A DNA stretch of 64,000 nt from Glaciecola blandensis (GTDB lineage Bacteria; Pseudomonadota; Gammaproteobacteria; Enterobacterales; Alteromonadaceae). Shown here one piece after another: positions 61,091 through 64,000 of this stretch; position 1 is the stretch's first letter, and each line of letters opens with the position of its first letter. The notes beneath the pieces were generated by a model. That model was not told the origin of the DNA. It was given only the letters and a program-made list of their open reading frames with translations, and searched no databases. Location: positions 434,001 through 498,000 of the forward strand of contig NZ_JAVRIE010000002.1 of assembly GCF_031846165.1 (NCBI RefSeq), in the 5' to 3' direction. The position numbers and the translations under genes were made by a program.

Positions 61091-61549
61091 TTACATCGCA
61101 AAGCCGGTTTGTCGCCATGCTTCATAACTGACGATTGCGATTGAATTAGACAAGTTCAAGCTTCTAGCATCGGCTAGCATTGGGATGCGTATACGTTGGT
61201 CAGGGCTAAAACCATTGCGGATTTCGTCTGGAAGCCCAGAAGTTTCTGAACCGAATAGCAATACATCGCCTGCTTGATAGCTTGGTTCGTCATGAGGGCG
61301 TGAGCCTTTTGTCGTTAACGCAAATATTCGTCTCTCGCCCATTGCCTCTAAGAATACAGAGTAATTTTTATGGATCGTGACATTAGCAAGGTCGCGATAA
61401 TCTAAGGATGCTCTGCGCAACTGTTTTTCCTCCATGCTAAAACCCAAAGGCTCAATTAAATGCAAATGACAGCCGTTGTTTGAACAAAGGCGAATGGCGT
61501 TGCCAGTATTTGGGGCTATTTGAGGTTCGTACAATGCAATATGAAACAT
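61091..61549 (-). CDS. trmL: tRNA (cytidine(34)-2'-O)-methyltransferase
   Basis: SPOUT methyltransferase that modifies the wobble base of tRNA-Leu isoacceptors. It has 152 aa. FHIALYEPQIAPNTGNAIRL is the N-terminal motif; LLFGSETSGLPDEIRNG and RIPMLADARSLNLSNSIAIV form the knot and SAM site. It lies 72 bp after gpsA on the same strand. Confidence 0.95.
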   Translation of the reverse strand: MFHIALYEPQIAPNTGNAIRLCSNNGCHLHLIEPLGFSMEEKQLRRASLDYRDLANVTIHKNYSVFLEAMGERRIFALTTKGSRPHDEPSYQAGDVLLFGSETSGLPDEIRNGFSPDQRIRIPMLADARSLNLSNSIAIVSYEAWRQTGFAM

Positions 61550-61621
61550 AATTTCGTTTTCTCAGAAGGCTTATCTATTGATTAATGATTTGATTCGGCA
61601 CTATGTGGCCTTGCGACTCGA

Positions 61622-62632
61622 CTATTCTTGAGTTTGTTCACGACTCAATAGCGCAACAGCAGCGTCTTTTGCTGATTTACCTTGATAGAGTACTTGATAT
61701 ATTTGCTCACAGATGGGCATTTCAATATCGTGTTGGGCAGACAGTAAGCGAACTTCGTCGGTATTCCGATAACCTTCTACAACCTGGCCGATGCTTTCAA
61801 TGGCATCTTCTACAGTCAAACCCTGTCCTAAAGCAAGGCCAAAGCGACGGTTTCGGCTTTGATTGTCAGTACAGGTTAGGACTAAATCGCCTAAGCCAGC
61901 CATGCCCATGAACGTTTCCTGTTTCGCCCCAATGGCTAAACCCAGACGTGTCATCTCGGCAAGACCTCGGGTAATTAGCGCTGTTCTGGCATTTGCTCCA
62001 AATCCCAGTCCATCTGCAAGGCCAGCACCAATAGCAATCACATTTTTAACAGCCCCGCCGAGTTGCACACCAATAAGATCATCGTTCTTGTAAACACGAA
62101 ATCCCTTTGAGCAATGCAGTTTTTGGGAAAATGACTCACCAAGCTCAGCATCTGCACTAGAAAGTGTTATTGCGGTGGGTAAACCTGCCACCATCTCTTT
62201 GGCGAATGTGGGCCCAGAAACAACGGCTAACGGAATTTTATCTCCTAGCACTTCTCGGGCGACATCTTGAAGAATTCGTCCAGTGCCGGGCTCTAGGCCT
62301 TTGGTTGCCCATATCACTCGATGGTGATCATTTAAAAAGGGTTGGATAGTCTCTAACGTTTCTCTAAATGCATGGCTAGGTACGACGACCAAAATATCGA
62401 ACGCGCTGCTAACCGCTTCGTATAGATCCGCTGTTAAGTCTAAGTCAGCTGGGAATACCGCTGAGGGCAGGTATTTTTCGTTGCTGCGGGATTGCTGCAT
62501 TTGTGCGATATGTTTCTCACTTCGCCCCCACAGAAGGGTAGGTACAGCGTTGCGCGCTAACACAAAAGCCAGCGCAGTACCGTAGGAGCCAGCCCCAAGT
62601 ACTGCAACAGATGCTTCACGTGATGCGCGCAT
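61622..62632 (-). CDS. gpsA: Glycerol-3-phosphate dehydrogenase [NAD(P)+]
   Basis: Makes sn-glycerol-3-phosphate for phospholipids. It has 336 aa. VAVLGAGSYGTALAFVLARN is the cofactor site, WATKGLEPGTGRI and VSGPTFAKEMV follow, and the catalytic Lys is in GGAVKNVIAIGAGLADGL. NARTALITRGLAEM completes the signature. It starts 8 bp after secB, the conserved secB-gpsA order. Confidence 0.96.
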   Translation of the reverse strand: MRASREASVAVLGAGSYGTALAFVLARNAVPTLLWGRSEKHIAQMQQSRSNEKYLPSAVFPADLDLTADLYEAVSSAFDILVVVPSHAFRETLETIQPFLNDHHRVIWATKGLEPGTGRILQDVAREVLGDKIPLAVVSGPTFAKEMVAGLPTAITLSSADAELGESFSQKLHCSKGFRVYKNDDLIGVQLGGAVKNVIAIGAGLADGLGFGANARTALITRGLAEMTRLGLAIGAKQETFMGMAGLGDLVLTCTDNQSRNRRFGLALGQGLTVEDAIESIGQVVEGYRNTDEVRLLSAQHDIEMPICEQIYQVLYQGKSAKDAAVALLSREQTQE

Positions 62633-62640
62633 GATGTGTT

Positions 62641-63141
62641 TTATGAATCGAGTTGTTGAGGGGCCGCTTGGCCGTCTTGCTCAGCACGCTTTTGCATATA
62701 TGCAGCAAAAATTGCGTCGAAGTTAACTGGTGCTAAGTTAAGCGGTGGGAATGTGCCACGATTAACTAAGTTTGATACAGCTTCACGCGCGTACGGGAAC
62801 AACATGTTAGGGCAGAAAGAACCCAGTGTGTGAGCTTTGTTCTGGTCTGGCATTTCGCCGATAGCAAAAATACCTGCTTGTTGTACTTCACACAAGAAAG
62901 CGGTTTCTTCGCCAATAGTTGCTGTAACAGTGACCGATAAAATCACTTCATACAAGTTGGCTTCTAGTTCGTTGGTGCGAGTGTCGATGTCTAATTTAAC
63001 TTCAGGCTTCCATTCTTTCTGGAAAATCGATGGGCTGTTTGGCGTTTCAAAAGAGATATCTCTTGTGTAAATGCGTTGAACGTTAAATTGCGGTACTTGT
63101 TGCTCTGCTGCGCCAGCAGGTGTTGTATTTTCTTCAGCCAT
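62641..63141 (-). CDS. secB: Protein-export chaperone SecB
   Basis: Tetrameric cytoplasmic chaperone that delivers unfolded precursors to SecA. It has 166 aa. FNVQRIYTRDISFETPNSP, LCEVQQAGIFAIGEM, the FCPNMLFPYAREAVSNLVNR core and GTFPPLNLAPVNFDAIF are all present. It is separated from grxC upstream by a terminator, so it probably has its own promoter in the 137-bp gap. Confidence 0.97.
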   Translation of the reverse strand: MAEENTTPAGAAEQQVPQFNVQRIYTRDISFETPNSPSIFQKEWKPEVKLDIDTRTNELEANLYEVILSVTVTATIGEETAFLCEVQQAGIFAIGEMPDQNKAHTLGSFCPNMLFPYAREAVSNLVNRGTFPPLNLAPVNFDAIFAAYMQKRAEQDGQAAPQQLDS

Positions 63142-63203
63142 GAATGGTTCCTATCGATACTCTAATGAATGTTTTTGTAATACTTACAAATTGAATTAAC
63201 AAG

Positions 63204-63232
63204 AAAAAGGTTGCGGATACTGCAACCTTTTT
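63204..63232. terminator. Bidirectional-looking terminator between grxC and secB
   Basis: Perfect 11-bp stem AAAAAGGTTGC/GCAACCTTTTT with a 7-nt loop. The A and T flanks give a T run on both strands. It lies 46 bp beyond the grxC stop on the minus strand. Confidence 0.85.
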
Positions 63233-63278
63233 CATTTGTTGTGCATTGTACTAAGTGTGCGGCACAATTCTAGATAAA

Positions 63279-63539
63279 TTATGCGCCTTTTAACAAGCTA
63301 TCTAGTTTGCCAGCAGATTCCAATGCAAATAAATCGTCGCACCCGCCTACGTGGGTGTCACCTATAAATATTTGTGGGACCGTTGTTCGTCCGTTTGCAC
63401 GTTCGATCATTTCTGGACGACGCTCTGGGTCTTTATCTATCTCTACGTCGCTAAACTCAACGCCTTTCTGGCTTAATAAAGCTTTAGCTCGCTTACAATA
63501 TGGGCAATAGCCTTTTGTATATAGTTCTACTTTTTGCAT
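63279..63539 (-). CDS. grxC: Glutaredoxin 3
   Basis: An 86-aa thiol-disulfide oxidoreductase that uses glutathione. KVELYTKGYCPYCKRAKALL holds the CPYC active site, and TTVPQIFIGDTHVGGCDDL the cis-Pro and glutathione contacts. I start at ATG 63539; a longer frame to 63587 would overlap yibN with a tail absent from the family. It lies 10 bp after yibN. Confidence 0.95.
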   Translation of the reverse strand: MQKVELYTKGYCPYCKRAKALLSQKGVEFSDVEIDKDPERRPEMIERANGRTTVPQIFIGDTHVGGCDDLFALESAGKLDSLLKGA

Positions 63540-63549
63540 GAATACTCTC

Positions 63550-63984
63550 TTATTTTGAGACGGGTAGGCTGGCCGCTTGCCATGCACCCATTCCGCCTTT
63601 TAATACGGTGACTTTTTCAAAGCCTGCTTTCAGCATTTGTGCTGCTGTCTTTTTCGCTGACACGCCCATTGCGCATACTACTATAATGGGCTTGTCCTTA
63701 GACTTTTCAAGCTTTGCGAAATTTCCTTCTTTGAGTTCTTCAGCTTTCAGTTGGCGAGACCCTAAGATATGGCCTGCTTTGAATTCATTAGCTGCTCTTA
63801 TATCCAATACGACAGCGTCTTCTTTGTTCATCAATAACGTCGCTTCGTGAGTAGAAAGTAGCTTAATCGGAGATAAAGCACCGCCCACATATGAATAAAT
63901 AATAAGCACGATAAGCGCTAGCCAAGCTGCTGATAATAACTTTATTAACGTAGAGCTGGTCGCAAATTCAATTAACTGGTCCAT
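63550..63984 (-). CDS. yibN: Membrane-anchored rhodanese-like protein, YibN type
   Basis: A 144-aa protein with an N-terminal helix (LLSAAWLALIVLIIYSYVG) and one rhodanese domain: VVLDIRAANEFKAGHILGSR, and an active-site loop VVCAMGVSAKKTA with Cys. YibN-grxC-secB-gpsA is a conserved order in gammaproteobacteria. Sulfur-transfer activity is possible; recent work elsewhere links YibN to membrane protein insertion. The ATG is 16 bp from the window end. Confidence 0.9.
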   Translation of the reverse strand: MDQLIEFATSSTLIKLLSAAWLALIVLIIYSYVGGALSPIKLLSTHEATLLMNKEDAVVLDIRAANEFKAGHILGSRQLKAEELKEGNFAKLEKSKDKPIIVVCAMGVSAKKTAAQMLKAGFEKVTVLKGGMGAWQAASLPVSK

Positions 63985-64000
63985 AAAACTGTTGTCATCC

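Noticed and set aside
1..64000. tRNA/rRNA genes, CRISPR arrays, insertion sequences or prophage
   Set aside because: Scanning the gaps by eye I found no cloverleaf-like segments, regular repeats, transposase or phage genes. A tRNAscan or CRISPR search would be decisive.

Overview
The window is chromosomal DNA (roughly 43% G+C by eye) from a gammaproteobacterium, most like a marine Alteromonadales-type organism (Shewanella/Colwellia/Thalassotalea-like). The evidence is conserved gene order: mrcA divergent from pilMNOPQ, then aroK-aroB-damX-dam and rpe-trpS; the aruC-astA-astD-DUF1338 operon; an argCBFGH-argA cluster; and CpxPRA. I see no phage, insertion sequence, CRISPR array, rRNA or tRNA. 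The genus is an inference.

Layout. 0-2 kb: pyrB followed 1 bp later by hemL (cut by the window edge). 2-7.2 kb: a TetR regulator divergent from an RND efflux pair, with a perfect 9-bp inverted-repeat operator between them. 7.2-13.2 kb: a tiny membrane ORF, a DUF2982 gene, and a hybrid histidine kinase with a TPR-GGDEF protein. 13.4-16.4 kb: parC and a small MscS channel. 16.7-19.1 kb: rimK, an AstE-like metallohydrolase and a RimB-type aspartic protease. 19.1-23.7 kb: arginine succinyltransferase catabolism (aruC, astA, astD, DUF1338) with paired ARG boxes upstream. 24-27.7 kb: HDOD protein, pabA, trpS, rpe. 27.9-31.9 kb: a TorF-type porin behind an apparent NtrC/sigma-54 promoter, two small membrane/exported proteins and a GGDEF-EAL protein. 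32-40.8 kb: dam, damX, aroB, aroK and pilQPONM. 41-45.4 kb: mrcA and maeA. 45.4-53.2 kb: arginine biosynthesis. 53.2-60.6 kb: mgsA, a chemoreceptor, a DUF6436-like protein, cpxP/spy-cpxR-cpxA, a lysophospholipase-like hydrolase and a possible beta-barrel protein. 60.9-64 kb: a 42-aa membrane protein, trmL, gpsA, secB, grxC and yibN.

The most notable find is the untranslated leader of argC. Between the ARG boxes (53112-53150) and argC there is a 26-codon ORF (52970-52890, minus strand) with five Arg codons in six. Its last codons form the 5' arm of a 14-bp hairpin that is followed at once by six U residues. The layout fits ribosome-mediated attenuation by arginyl-tRNA supply, on top of ArgR control. 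No Shine-Dalgarno sequence precedes the ORF, which is the main reason for caution.

Arginine and nitrogen metabolism recur across the window: biosynthesis and degradation both carry ARG boxes, a porin has an NtrC-type enhancer, and a glutamate-ligase (RimK) module lies convergent to the ast operon. Signalling genes (two GGDEF proteins, an HDOD protein, a hybrid kinase, a chemoreceptor, Cpx) and type IV pili suggest a surface-responsive aquatic lifestyle.
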